Positions 8,242 to 16,962 are shown, numbered from the stretch's first letter. The stretch is 64,000 nt of DNA from RYN-230 sp963713815 (GCA_963713815.1 CAVQNH010000031.1:62001-126000), one strand, 5' to 3'. Notes: generated from the sequence alone by a model not told the origin. Program-made: numbers and translations.

Positions 8242-8272
8242 CACCCGGACGGCCGCGGCCTGGAGGATACCG

Positions 8273-9904
8273 ATGACATCAACCCCCGTGCTGGACCGCA
8301 GCGACCCAGGACCTGGGGAGCCCGGACTGCACCGGCCGGGTTACGTTGCGGAAAAAAAGAACCGCCGGGCGCGGCGCCCGCGCGCGCTGATCGCCTCAGC
8401 CGTGCTGATCGCGGCGGTCCTGGCCCTGCCCCTCATCTTCCTGCTGATCGAGGCGAGCGGCAGCGGCGCGGCCGCCGACGCGCGGCTGATCTTCCGGCCG
8501 CTCACCGCGGAGCTGCTGTGGAACACGGTCCGGCTCACCGTGGTGGTGACCGCCCTGTGCGGGGTGATCGGCACCGCGGCCGCGTGGACGGTCGAGCGCA
8601 CCAACGTCCCGGGCCGGAAGATCTGGGCCGTGCTGGTGGTCGTCCCGCTGGCCATCCCCGACTTCGTGGTCAGCTTCGGCTGGGCGTCGCTGTGGACCTG
8701 GATCCACGGCTTCCGCGGCGCGGTCATCGTCATGACGCTGGCCGTCTACCCGCTGGTCTACCTGCCGGTCGCGGCCAGCCTGCGCAGCACGGACCCGGGG
8801 CAGGAGGAGGTGGCGCGCAGCCTGGGCTCCAGCCGGGTGCGCACCTTCGTCCGGATCACCCTCGGCCAGGCCCGGGGAGCCATCCTGGGCGGCTGCCTGC
8901 TGGTCGCGATGGTGATGCTGGCCGAGTACGGCGCGTTCGAGATCGTGGGCTACCAGACCTTCACCACCGAGATCTTCACCGAGATCAACGTGGCCTTCAG
9001 CCTCCCGGCGGCCTGCGCGCTGGCCCTGGTGCTGGTGCTGCTCAGCCTGATCGTGCTGGGGGCGGAGGGCAGGCTCCGCGGCCGCGGTCGGGTCAGCCGG
9101 TCCGGGGCGCTGGCCCAGCGGGTGTCCGCGCCGTACCGGCTGGGCAAGGGCAAGATCCCCGCCCTGGCCGGCCTGGTCGCGCTGACCGGGCTGTCCCTCG
9201 GCGTCCCGGTCGGCTCCGCCATCTACTGGATGACGTCGGGCGGGCATGACTCGCTCACCGGGGTGTCGATGCCGAGCGCGGCGCTGACCACCGCGCTGTA
9301 CGGGCTGCTGTCCGGCGGGCTGGCCACCCTGATGGCGCTGCCGGTGGCCGTGCTCGCGGTCCGCCACCCCGGCCGGGCCCGCCACTTCCTGGAGCGCAGC
9401 ACGTACCTGGTGCTGGCCGTGCCGGGCGTGGTCATCGCGCTGGCCCTGTCCTACTTCACCGAGCACTACCTGGGCGGCTTCGGTTACCAGACCGCCCCGC
9501 TGCTGATCCTCGCCTACGCGATCATGTTCTTCCCGCTCGCCCTGGTCGGGGTCAAGGCCTCGCTGGCCCGGGCCCCGGTCAGCCTGGACGAGGTGGCCCG
9601 GTCACTCGGCCAGCCCCGGCTCGCGGTGCTCGTGCGGGTCACGCTGCGGCTCACCGGGCCCGGCCTGGTCGCCGCGTTCTGCCTGGTGTTCCTGTCCGTT
9701 ATCACCGAGCTGACCGCCACCCTTATCCTGATCCCGACCGGAGTCCAGACCCTGGCCTCGCAGTTCTGGGTGTACGAGACGAACCTGTCCTACGGGCAGG
9801 CCGCCCCGTTCGCGCTGGTGATGATCGCCGTGGCGGCCATCCCGAGCTGGGTGCTGGGCCGGTTCTTCGATCGTGGCGTGGCGGACCCGAGGACGATGAC
9901 ATGA
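8273..9904 (+). CDS. Ferric-iron ABC transporter permease (fused two-half type)
   Basis: This 543-residue membrane protein has about twelve hydrophobic segments in two halves. Each half ends in an EAA-type loop that docks the ATPase: EEVARSLGSSRVRTF near 177 and DEVARSLGQPRLAV near 441. The double-length arrangement is typical of FbpB/SfuB/AfuB iron permeases. GGAGG sits just before ATG 8273. The stop overlaps the start of the ATPase gene (ATGA at 9901-9904), so the two are translationally coupled. A Lys/Arg-rich cytoplasmic N-terminus precedes the first helix. Confidence 0.88.
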   Translation: MTSTPVLDRSDPGPGEPGLHRPGYVAEKKNRRARRPRALIASAVLIAAVLALPLIFLLIEASGSGAAADARLIFRPLTAELLWNTVRLTVVVTALCGVIGTAAAWTVERTNVPGRKIWAVLVVVPLAIPDFVVSFGWASLWTWIHGFRGAVIVMTLAVYPLVYLPVAASLRSTDPGQEEVARSLGSSRVRTFVRITLGQARGAILGGCLLVAMVMLAEYGAFEIVGYQTFTTEIFTEINVAFSLPAACALALVLVLLSLIVLGAEGRLRGRGRVSRSGALAQRVSAPYRLGKGKIPALAGLVALTGLSLGVPVGSAIYWMTSGGHDSLTGVSMPSAALTTALYGLLSGGLATLMALPVAVLAVRHPGRARHFLERSTYLVLAVPGVVIALALSYFTEHYLGGFGYQTAPLLILAYAIMFFPLALVGVKASLARAPVSLDEVARSLGQPRLAVLVRVTLRLTGPGLVAAFCLVFLSVITELTATLILIPTGVQTLASQFWVYETNLSYGQAAPFALVMIAVAAIPSWVLGRFFDRGVADPRTMT

Positions 9905-11064
9905 CCCAGCTGGCGGTCGCCGGGCTGGATAAGCGGTTCGGTGCTCACCAGGTGCTCACCGGCCTCGATCTTGACGTGCCCGCGGGCTCGCTCACGGCGA
10001 TCCTCGGCCCGTCCGGCAGCGGCAAGACCACCCTGCTGCGGGTCCTGGCCGGGTTCGAGCACGCGGACGCGGGCACGGTGCGGATCGGCTCCGCGCTGGC
10101 CGACGGGCCGGGCGTGTTCCTGCCCCCGGAACGGCGGCGGATCGGCTACGTGCCCCAGGAAGGCAGCCTGTTCCCGCACCTCACCGTGGCCGCCAACGTC
10201 ACGTTCGGGCTGAGCCGCCGCAAGTGGGGGCGGGACCGGCGCGCCAGGCGCTGCGCGGACCTGCTGGAGGCGGTCGGCCTCGGCGGCCTCGACAAGCGGT
10301 ACCCGCACCAGCTCTCCGGCGGGCAGCAGCAGCGGGTGGCGCTGGCCCGGGCGCTCGCGATCGAGCCGGAGGTCGTCCTGCTCGACGAGCCGTTCGCCTC
10401 CCTCGACGCGAACCTGCGCGCCAGCGTCCGGGCCGACGTGCAGCAGCTGCTGAAGGAGTCAGGCACCACCTCCGTCCTGGTCACGCACGACCAGGACGAG
10501 GCACTGTCCACCGCGGACCGGGTGGCGGTGCTGCGCGACGGCGCCATTGCCCAGTGCGACGCCCCGCAGGAGCTGTACTCCCGGCCGGTCGACGCGGACA
10601 TGGCCCGCTTCATCGGCGAGGCCAACCTCATCCCGGGCATCCTCAACGGCTCGTCCGTCCAGACTCTGCTGGGCGTGCTGGCGGTGACGGGTACGGACGC
10701 CGGCGGGGACGGGCCGGCGGCGGGCGCCGCGCGGAACGGCAGTGAGGGGCCCGGGCACCGGCCGGCCATGGTGCTGATCCGGCCCGAGCAGGTGGAGCTG
10801 GTCCCCGGTGTTCTCGGGGCCGGCCCGGCCGTCAGCGCGGAGACCGGCCCGGCGGGGCCCGCCAGCAGCACCGGCCTGACCGGGCGGATCACTGGCTACG
10901 GGTATCACGGGCACGACGCGGTGGTCACGGTGCAGCCGGAGCAGGACCCGCAGGGCCCGCCGGTGACCGTGCGGACGCTGGGCGGCCAGGCGCTGTCCAC
11001 CGGCTCCCGGGTCACCCTCCGCGCCCACGGCCCGGTGATCGCCTGGCCCCAGCGCGGCGGCTGA
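9901..11064 (+). CDS. Ferric-iron ABC transporter ATP-binding protein
   Basis: At 387 residues this has the nucleotide-binding domain of an importer: Walker A GPSGSGKTT at 36-44, Q-loop in VPQEGSLFPHL, signature LSGGQQQRVALARAL near 138, Walker B VVLLDEPFASLDA near 159, and switch His in LVTHDQDEA. Residues after about 290 (VLIRPEQVELVPG, then GRITGYGYHGHDAVV) resemble the TOBE-like regulatory domain of FbpC. A low-complexity insert lies around 262-290. It powers the permease encoded in the overlapping upstream gene. Confidence 0.88.
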   Translation: MTQLAVAGLDKRFGAHQVLTGLDLDVPAGSLTAILGPSGSGKTTLLRVLAGFEHADAGTVRIGSALADGPGVFLPPERRRIGYVPQEGSLFPHLTVAANVTFGLSRRKWGRDRRARRCADLLEAVGLGGLDKRYPHQLSGGQQQRVALARALAIEPEVVLLDEPFASLDANLRASVRADVQQLLKESGTTSVLVTHDQDEALSTADRVAVLRDGAIAQCDAPQELYSRPVDADMARFIGEANLIPGILNGSSVQTLLGVLAVTGTDAGGDGPAAGAARNGSEGPGHRPAMVLIRPEQVELVPGVLGAGPAVSAETGPAGPASSTGLTGRITGYGYHGHDAVVTVQPEQDPQGPPVTVRTLGGQALSTGSRVTLRAHGPVIAWPQRGG

Positions 11065-11147
11065 CGCCGCGGCGGCTGACGGGGCGACCCGGCTGACCGG
11101 GTGCGGCGGCTGACCCGGGCGCGGCGGCGGCCCGCGCCGGCTGCGCG

Positions 11148-12023
11148 CTACTCGACGATCTTGGAGATCGGGATCTCCAGGATGTCCCGGGCCCCGGCCG
11201 CCCGCAGCGCCGGGATCAGCGTGTTCACCCCGCGCTTGGGCACCACTGTCTCGACCGCGTTCATCCCGCCGCGGGCCAGCCTGGTGATAGTCGGGGAGGA
11301 CAGCGCGGGCAGCATCGCCGTCACCGTCTCCAGCTGGGCCGCGTTGACGTTGAGCTTGAGCAGGACGTGGCCGCGGGCCTGGATGGCCCCGCGGAGCAGC
11401 AGCGCGATGTCATCCATCGCGCTCCGCTGCTCGGGATTGGCGTACGCGTCGGTGTTCGCGATCAGCTCGGTGTAGCTGGTCAGCAGCGTGTCGAGGATGC
11501 GCAGGCCGTTGCGGCGCAGCGAGGAGCCGGTCTCGGTCAGGTCGACGATCGCGTCCACGATGTCGGGCACCTTGGCCTCGGTGGCCCCGTGGGACGGGAT
11601 GACCATCGCCTTGACCCCGTTGGCCTCCAGGTACCGGGCGGTCATCGCGGGCAGCTCGGTCGAGATCCGGATCCCCTCGGGCAGGTCGGCCACGGACTGC
11701 CACGGCGAGTTCTGCGGGACCGCGAGCACCACCCGGATCGGCTGCGAGGTGGCCTTGGAGTAGTGCAGCTCCCCCAGCGACGCGACCTCCGCGCCGGTCT
11801 CGGTGATCCAGTCCCGGCCGGTGATGCCGAGGTCAAACAGGCCCCGCTCGATGTAGGAGGGGATCTCCTGCGGGCGGAGGAAGCGCACCCGGTCGATCCG
11901 CGGGTCATCGATGGACGCGTGGTAGTCACGGTCGGAGGACCGCCGGACGGTCAGGTCCGCGGCGTCGAACAGGTCGAGGGTGGCCCGCTCGAGCGAGCCT
12001 TTAGGCAGAACCAGGGAGAGCAC
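11148..12023 (-). CDS. hisG: ATP phosphoribosyltransferase (long form)
   Basis: HisG joins ATP and PRPP in the first step of histidine synthesis. This copy has about 291 residues, the long form with a C-terminal ACT-like domain that binds histidine. Visible marks are LSLVLPKGSLERATLDLF at the start, GLFDLGITGRDW (about 75-86), the PRPP loop region DAIVDLTETGSSLRRNGL, and the C-terminal LEIPISKIVE. I choose GTG 12023, preceded by GGAAGAAAGG, rather than the longer frame from 12068. It is the last gene of the FMN-riboswitch-headed rib operon. In relatives hisE normally sits between hisG and ribH; here only about 54 bp separate them. Confidence 0.92.
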   Translation of the reverse strand: MLSLVLPKGSLERATLDLFDAADLTVRRSSDRDYHASIDDPRIDRVRFLRPQEIPSYIERGLFDLGITGRDWITETGAEVASLGELHYSKATSQPIRVVLAVPQNSPWQSVADLPEGIRISTELPAMTARYLEANGVKAMVIPSHGATEAKVPDIVDAIVDLTETGSSLRRNGLRILDTLLTSYTELIANTDAYANPEQRSAMDDIALLLRGAIQARGHVLLKLNVNAAQLETVTAMLPALSSPTITRLARGGMNAVETVVPKRGVNTLIPALRAAGARDILEIPISKIVE

Positions 12024-12077
12024 AGGGAGAACCTTTCTTCCGCAACGAAAACCGGCCGGGCTGCTCACGCCGCCCGG

Positions 12078-12599
12078 TCAATGTCGTTGCGGGTTCCCGT
12101 CGCAGGGCCCGTCCCCGGCCACCTGGCCCCCGCGCAGGGAGCGCAGGACGAGAGCGGTCTCGAGCGCGGCCACGACCGCCTCCCATCCCTTGTCCTCGCG
12201 ACTGCCATCCTGCCCGCTGCGATCGCGGGCCTGGTCCAGGGTGTCACAGGTCAGCACCCCGTTGCCAACTGGTTTGCCCGCGTCGAGGGCGACGCGGGCG
12301 ATCCCGTACGTAACCGCGTCGCAGACGTACTCGAAGTGCGGCGTGCCGCCCCGGATCACCGCGCCCAGGCAGGCCACCGCGTCGTGGTTGCTGGCCAGCT
12401 CGGCGGCGACCACGGGCAGCTCGACCGCGCCGGGCACCCGGACCACCAGCGGGTCGTCGATGCCGCACGCCTTCGCGGCGGCCAGCGCGCGGTCAGTCAG
12501 CGCGTCGGTGATCTCCGCGTGCCAGCGGGTCACCGCGATGGCCAGGGTGAGGCCGGCCGCGTCGACGGTCGCCGCGGCCGGCCTGCCGGCGCCGCTCAC
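12078..12599 (-). CDS. ribH: 6,7-dimethyl-8-ribityllumazine synthase
   Basis: RibH condenses 5-amino-6-ribitylaminouracil with dihydroxybutanone phosphate to form lumazine, the penultimate riboflavin intermediate. The 173-residue protein shows the family landmarks: AVTRWHAEITDAL (20-32), VRVPGAVELPVVAAEL (53-68), GAVIRGGTPHFEYVCDAV with the catalytic His (80-97), and GNGVLTCDTLDQA (112-124). The C-terminal tail after about 155 is longer and more polar than usual. It lies in the order ribE-ribBA-ribH-hisG. The 127-bp gap to ribBA contains a direct repeat (CAAGGCTCGCGCC, twice) but no gene. Confidence 0.93.
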   Translation of the reverse strand: MSGAGRPAAATVDAAGLTLAIAVTRWHAEITDALTDRALAAAKACGIDDPLVVRVPGAVELPVVAAELASNHDAVACLGAVIRGGTPHFEYVCDAVTYGIARVALDAGKPVGNGVLTCDTLDQARDRSGQDGSREDKGWEAVVAALETALVLRSLRGGQVAGDGPCDGNPQRH

Positions 12600-12726
12600 C
12601 GGGTCTCCCCCAAGGCTCGCGCCCTCACGGTGTCCCCCTCAAGGCTCGCGCCGTCCGGCGAAAAACCACACCGGCCACTCGCCCGGGCCTGACGGCCCGG
12701 GCTCGCTAGCCGGTACCGGACGGCGC

Positions 12727-14046
12727 TCACCGGGCGCCAGCCAGGGCCGTGCCGCTGCCGGCGGTCCCGTTGAGGGTCGCAGGCAGTCCGTCGATCAGGT
12801 GGCCGAGCCGGTCCCGCTTGACGGTCAGGTAGCGGAGGTTCTCCGGGGTGGGCGTGACCGGCAGGGCGATCCGGCCGACCACTTCGATGCCGAACCCGGA
12901 CAGCCCGGTGACCTTCGCCGGGTTGTTGGTCAGCAGGCGCACCGAGCGCACCCCGAGGTCGGCGAGGATCTGGGCGCCGGTGGAGTACTCCCGCGCGTCC
13001 GCGGGCAGGCCGAGTTCCAGGTTGGCGTCCACGGTGTCGGCGCCGGCGTCCTGCAGCTGGTACGCCCGCAGCTTGCTGAGCAGGCCGATCCCCCGGCCTT
13101 CGTGACCGCGCAGGTACAGCACGATGCCGCGGCCCTCGGCGGCGATCGCGGCCATCGACGCGTCCAGCTGGTCCCCGCAGTCACAGCGGCGGGAGCCGAA
13201 CACGTCCCCGGTCAGGCACTCGGAGTGCGCCCGGACCAGGACGTCCCGGCCGTCGCCCAGGTCGCCGAAGACCAGGACGGGATGCTCGGTCTGGTCGACC
13301 AGGTTCTGGTAGCCGAGGGCGCGCCACTGGCCGTAGGCGTTGGGGAGCCGGGTTTCCACCACCCGGCGGACCATCTGCTCGCTGTGCCGCCGGTACTCGA
13401 TGAGCTGGGCGATGGAGATCAGCCTGAGCCCGTGCTCGTCCGCGAAGGCGCGCAGCTGCGGGAGCCGGGCCATGCTCCCGTCGTCGTTGACCACCTCGGC
13501 CAGCACCCCGGCGGGGTCCAGCCCGGCCAGCCGGGCCAGGTTGACCGCGGCCTCGGTGTGCCCGGGCCGGCGCAGCACGCCGCCCTCGGCGTAGCGGAGC
13601 GGGAAGATGTGCCCGGGCCGGACGATCTCGTAGGGCTCGGTGGCCGAGTCGACCAGCGTGCGCACGGTCCGCGCCCGGTCCTCGGCAGAGATCCCGGTGG
13701 TCACCCCGTCCCGCGCGTCCACGCTGATCGTGAACGCGGTGCGCATCCGCTCGGAGTTGTGCGGCGTCATGAGCGGCAGCTGGAGCCGGTCCAGGTGCGA
13801 CCCGGGCAGCGGGACGCAGATCACGCCGCTGGTGTGCCGGATCATGAACGCCATCAGCTCGGGCGTCATCTTGCTGGCCGCGACGATGATGTCGCCCTCG
13901 TTCTCCCGGTCGGCGTCGTCCACGACCACCACCGGTCGGCCGTCTGCGATGTCGCGGACCGCCTGCTCGACCTCATCAAGCACTGGCTCGTCAAGCACTG
14001 GCTCACTGGGCACTGGCTCGCTGGGCCTGGTTTCCTCGCTGCTCAT
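12727..14046 (-). CDS. ribBA: Bifunctional DHBP synthase / GTP cyclohydrolase II
   Basis: This 439-residue fusion supplies both riboflavin precursors. Residues about 25-225 are dihydroxybutanone phosphate synthase, with DDADRENEGDIIVAAS for metal and substrate and LRRPGHTEAAVNLARLAGL. Residues about 230-425 are GTP cyclohydrolase II, with zinc ligands in SECLTGDVFGSRRCDCGDQ and the loop LRGHEGRGIGL. The N-terminus carries a short acidic/Pro repeat (SEPVPSEPVLDEPVLDE) encoded by near-duplicated sequence. Its start overlaps the ribE stop (ATGA), so the genes are coupled. Expression is expected to follow FMN through the upstream riboswitch. Confidence 0.95.
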   Translation of the reverse strand: MSSEETRPSEPVPSEPVLDEPVLDEVEQAVRDIADGRPVVVVDDADRENEGDIIVAASKMTPELMAFMIRHTSGVICVPLPGSHLDRLQLPLMTPHNSERMRTAFTISVDARDGVTTGISAEDRARTVRTLVDSATEPYEIVRPGHIFPLRYAEGGVLRRPGHTEAAVNLARLAGLDPAGVLAEVVNDDGSMARLPQLRAFADEHGLRLISIAQLIEYRRHSEQMVRRVVETRLPNAYGQWRALGYQNLVDQTEHPVLVFGDLGDGRDVLVRAHSECLTGDVFGSRRCDCGDQLDASMAAIAAEGRGIVLYLRGHEGRGIGLLSKLRAYQLQDAGADTVDANLELGLPADAREYSTGAQILADLGVRSVRLLTNNPAKVTGLSGFGIEVVGRIALPVTPTPENLRYLTVKRDRLGHLIDGLPATLNGTAGSGTALAGAR

Positions 14047-14753
14047 GATCTGGCTCCTGGCTGCTCGTTCCCCGTCTGGCTGGCTGCGGCGGCTGGTACT
14101 GGCGGGGGTGCGGGGGGTGGCCCGGGCGGGCCGCTGGCCAGCAGGCTCTCCACGTACTTGGCGATCACGTCGACCTCGAGATTCACCTGGCTGCCGGGCT
14201 GGAGGCGGCCGAGTGTGGTCATCTCCAGCGTCGTGGGGATGAGGCTGACCTCGAACCAGGGAGCCGGCCGGTCGCCGTCCGCGCGGCCGGCGCTGTCCGC
14301 GCCGAGGGCGGAGACGGTCAGGCTGACCCCGTCCACGGTGATCGAGCCCTTCAGCACGATGTACCGGGCCAGGTCCGGCGGGGTGGCGATGCGGACCACG
14401 TCCCAGTGCTCACCCGGGGTGCGCGACAGGATCTCCCCGGTGCCGTCGGCGTGGCCCTGGACCAGGTGGCCGCCGAGCCGGCCGCCGAGCTCGACCGGGC
14501 GCTCCAGGTTGACCGGGGATCCGGGGCTGAGCGCGCCGAGCCCGGTCCGCCGCAGGGTCTCGGCCATGACGTCGGCGGTGAAGGTCTTGTCCGAGGAGTC
14601 GGTCACGGTCAGGCAGACCCCGTTGACGGCGATGGAATCACCGTGCGAGGCCTCGGCGGTCACCCGCGGGCCGCGGACCGTGAGCCGGGCCGCGTCAGGC
14701 AGCCGCTCCACGGCGACGACCTCGCCGAGTTCTTCCACTATGCCGGTGAACAT
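14043..14753 (-). CDS. ribE: Riboflavin synthase, alpha chain
   Basis: RibE dismutates two lumazines into riboflavin and the ribitylaminouracil substrate of RibH. The 236-residue protein has the two expected barrel repeats: the first begins MFTGIVEELG and contains SIAVNGVCLTVTD, the second contains GSITVDGVSLTVSALG. LGGHLVQGHADGTGEIL links them. The C-terminal 30 residues are Pro/Ala-rich and probably disordered. It is the first gene after the FMN riboswitch, with GAGGAGAGG before ATG 14753. Its last codons overlap ribBA. Confidence 0.95.
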   Translation of the reverse strand: MFTGIVEELGEVVAVERLPDAARLTVRGPRVTAEASHGDSIAVNGVCLTVTDSSDKTFTADVMAETLRRTGLGALSPGSPVNLERPVELGGRLGGHLVQGHADGTGEILSRTPGEHWDVVRIATPPDLARYIVLKGSITVDGVSLTVSALGADSAGRADGDRPAPWFEVSLIPTTLEMTTLGRLQPGSQVNLEVDVIAKYVESLLASGPPGPPPAPPPVPAAAASQTGNEQPGARS

Positions 14754-14770
14754 CCGCGGTTCCTCTCCTC

Positions 14771-14816
14771 GGAGCCGTTAGGCCGCTCGGGCTCCGGGGG
14801 TTGCGCGGACGCGCAA
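14771..14816 (-). promoter_or_regulatory. Putative expression platform hairpins between FMN aptamer and ribE
   Basis: Two inverted repeats lie between the aptamer and ribE: TTGCGC/GCGCAA (14801-14816) and GGAGCC/GGCTCC (14771-14776 with 14790-14795). The latter ends directly before the Shine-Dalgarno stretch GAGGAGAGG. A platform that changes access to the ribosome site is plausible; the mechanism is inference. Confidence 0.45.
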
Positions 14817-14848
14817 GCGCGAGCAGGCAGCCGTAGCTGCTGCCGCGC

Positions 14849-14984
14849 GCGTGCTGCCTCCCATCCGGACTTTAACCGTCGGTCCCGGAATTTCACCGGA
14901 TCAGCCAGCCGCTGGCGCTTGGCGCCTTGGCCGGGTCGCGGACTGTCACCGCCGGCTCGGAATTTCACCGACCCCGGAGCACGC
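14849..14984 (-). promoter_or_regulatory. FMN riboswitch (RFN element)
   Basis: Read on the minus strand, the conserved RFN blocks appear in order: GGTGAAATTCCGA, GGCGGTGACAGTCCGCGA, GATCCGGTGAAATTCCGG, GACCGACGGTTAAAGTCC and GATGGGAGGCAG. The ends close with a perfect P1 helix, GCGTGCT pairing with AGCACGC. It stands about 95 bp upstream of ribE. FMN binding is expected to lower expression of ribE-ribBA-ribH and perhaps of hisG downstream. Confidence 0.95.
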
Positions 14985-15153
14985 TTTCCTGCACCAACTA
15001 GTGTGCCACGGGAGGTATTCCTGGCCGCAACCCGCCCGTTCCGTGACCCTCCGCACATCGCGTACGTCGCGGAGCGCCCCCGCCCCCGGCGGAGCCCGCC
15101 TGACGACATGAGGGGAAACCAGTCACACCCGAGCGCATGGGTGCCTCAGCCAG

Positions 15154-16515
15154 CTAGTCAGGGGCCGGCGGGCTCCCGGTGACCTCGGCCAGGCGGCGGG
15201 TAAGGAAGTCGCGTTCAGGCTGGTTGGCCGTGAGTTCCAGGGCGCTGCGGTACGCCTCCGCGGCCTCGTCGCGGCGGCCGAGGCGGCGCAGCAGGTCCGC
15301 CTTGGCGGCGGGCAGGTACCGGTAGCCCGCCAGGCGGCCGTCGCGTTCCAGGTCCCCGATCGCGCCCAGGCCAGCCTCGGGCCCGTCGGCCATGGCCAGG
15401 GCAACGGCCCGGTTGAGCGCGACCACGGGCGAGGCCCAGGCCCGGGCGAGCAGGTCGTACAGACCCACGATCTGCCGCCAGTCGGTGTCGCCGTAGGCCG
15501 GGGCCTGCGCGTGCAGGGCTGCGATCGCGGCCTGCAGCGCGAACCGCCCGGGGCGGCCGCCCCGCAGCGCCGCGCGTACCAGCGCGGTTCCCTCGCCGAT
15601 GGCGGGCCGGTCCCACTGCGAGCGGTCCTGTTCCTCCAGGAGCAGCAGCCGGCCGTCCGGCCCGCACCGGGTGGCCCGCCGGGCGTCGGTCAGCAGCAGC
15701 AGCGCCAGCAGCCCGCGGACCTCGGACTCGTCCGGCATCAGCAGGCTCAGCATCCGGGCCAGCCCGATGGCGCGGTCCACCAGATCGTCCCGGACCAGGT
15801 GACCGCCGCCGGGCGAGGTATGGCCGGTGGTGTAGAGCAGGTGCACCACGGTCAGCACGGCGTCCAGCCGGTCCGGCAGTTCCGGCGCGGCCGGCACCCG
15901 GTAGGCGATGCGGGCACCGGAGATCTTCTTCTTGGCCCGGGTCACCCGGGCCGCCATGGTCGGCTCGGGGACCAGGAAGGCCTGCGCGATCTCCGCGGTG
16001 GACAGCCCGCACACCAGCCGGAGCGTGAGCGCGACCTGCGCCTCCCGGGCCAGCGCCGGGTGGCAGCAGGTGAAGATCAGCCGCAGCCGGTCGTCGGGGA
16101 TCATGACGCCGCCCTCTCCCGCCCCCGCCGGGTCACCCGGCTGGTACGGCGCCGTCTCGTCCGGCTCCACCAGAAGCGGCAGCTTCCGGCGCAGGGTGAC
16201 GTCCCGGCGCACCACGTCGATGGCGCGGTGCCGCGCCGCCGTGGTCAGCCAGGCGCCGGGATTGCGCGGCACCCCCTGCCGCGACCAGGCCTCGAGCGCG
16301 GAGACGTAGGCGTCCTGCACGCACTCCTCGGCCAGGTCCAGGTCCCCGGCGACGCGCGCCGTCGCGGCGAGCACGAAGGCCCACTCACGACGGTGCGCGT
16401 CCGCCACGGCGTCAGCCGCCGTGAGGCGGTCCTTCCCGGCCCCCGATCCGGCGCTGGGGCCGGGATCGGCGGGAAGGCCGCCCATGGTCGACCTGGTCAT
16501 ATGCCGCCGGATCAC
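15154..16515 (-). CDS. ECF42-type sigma factor with C-terminal TPR-like extension
   Basis: At 453 residues this is far longer than a plain ECF factor. Region 2 lies near 45-115 (DLDLAEECVQDAYVSALEAW). Region 4 lies near 160-210 (GLSTAEIAQAFLVPEPTMAA). The remaining 240 residues form the helical extension characteristic of the ECF42 group (for example ALLLLTDARRATRCGPDGR and SPVVALNRAVALAMADGPEA). Such factors are encoded with a small DGPF/YciI protein and have no classical anti-sigma factor. That partner lies immediately upstream, overlapping by GTGA. The start is GTG 16515, with an in-frame ATG at 16500 as alternative. A second such pair occurs at 59.3-61 kb. Confidence 0.88.
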   Translation of the reverse strand: MIRRHMTRSTMGGLPADPGPSAGSGAGKDRLTAADAVADAHRREWAFVLAATARVAGDLDLAEECVQDAYVSALEAWSRQGVPRNPGAWLTTAARHRAIDVVRRDVTLRRKLPLLVEPDETAPYQPGDPAGAGEGGVMIPDDRLRLIFTCCHPALAREAQVALTLRLVCGLSTAEIAQAFLVPEPTMAARVTRAKKKISGARIAYRVPAAPELPDRLDAVLTVVHLLYTTGHTSPGGGHLVRDDLVDRAIGLARMLSLLMPDESEVRGLLALLLLTDARRATRCGPDGRLLLLEEQDRSQWDRPAIGEGTALVRAALRGGRPGRFALQAAIAALHAQAPAYGDTDWRQIVGLYDLLARAWASPVVALNRAVALAMADGPEAGLGAIGDLERDGRLAGYRYLPAAKADLLRRLGRRDEAAEAYRSALELTANQPERDFLTRRLAEVTGSPPAPD

Positions 16516-16859
16516 ATGCCGTCGAAGACCATGACCGGCCGGACCTCGACGCCGCCGAAGCGTGCCGGGCAGAGCTTGGCGATCTCCAGCGCGTGGTCCA
16601 GGTCACGGGCCTCGACCAGGTAGTAGCCGCCCAGGGCCTCCTTGGTCTCGGCGAACGGGCCATCGGTGACCACGTCGTCGCGGATGGAGGTGGCGGTGCT
16701 GGTGGGCTGCAGGGCCCGCCCCGAGACGATCGACCCGCCGGTCTCCTCCACCTGCTTGGCGAAGCGGTTGTGCGCCTCCATCACCTGCTGCAGCACATCG
16801 GGTGTCGCAGTGGCGTAACTGCTCTCGTCTTCGTTGATGAGGATCAGGTACTCAGCCAT
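16512..16859 (-). CDS. YciI/DGPF-domain protein, partner of the ECF42 sigma factor
   Basis: This 115-residue protein has the alpha-beta ferredoxin-like YciI fold with the diagnostic DGPF motif (VTDGPFAETKEALGGYYLVE, residues about 67-86). Catalysis is not established for these ECF-linked members; a sensory or regulatory role with the sigma factor is the usual proposal. The gene overlaps the sigma gene by four bases and is the promoter-proximal member of the pair. A good ribosome site (GAAGGAGAT) precedes ATG 16859. Confidence 0.88.
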   Translation of the reverse strand: MAEYLILINEDESSYATATPDVLQQVMEAHNRFAKQVEETGGSIVSGRALQPTSTATSIRDDVVTDGPFAETKEALGGYYLVEARDLDHALEIAKLCPARFGGVEVRPVMVFDGM

Positions 16860-16962
16860 AACGGCATCTCCTTCAGGTTCTCGACTCGTCCGTCACCAGT
16901 CCGACGAACGACCCCAGCCAGATCGACAGCCTGCCCGTGAGTTCTTCTTTGATGATTATGGG

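Noticed and set aside
7102..8244. A 380-residue minus-strand frame over the iron-binding protein gene
   Set aside because: The plus strand encodes a lipoprotein with a clear lipobox and iron box; the antisense frame has only GC-driven sequence.
11086..11101. Hairpin ACCCGG/CCGGGT between the iron ATPase gene and hisG
   Set aside because: Only six base pairs without a U-run; too weak to call a terminator.
12600..12726. Small gene between ribBA and ribH
   Set aside because: The 127 bp contain a direct repeat but no frame with a plausible start or family match.
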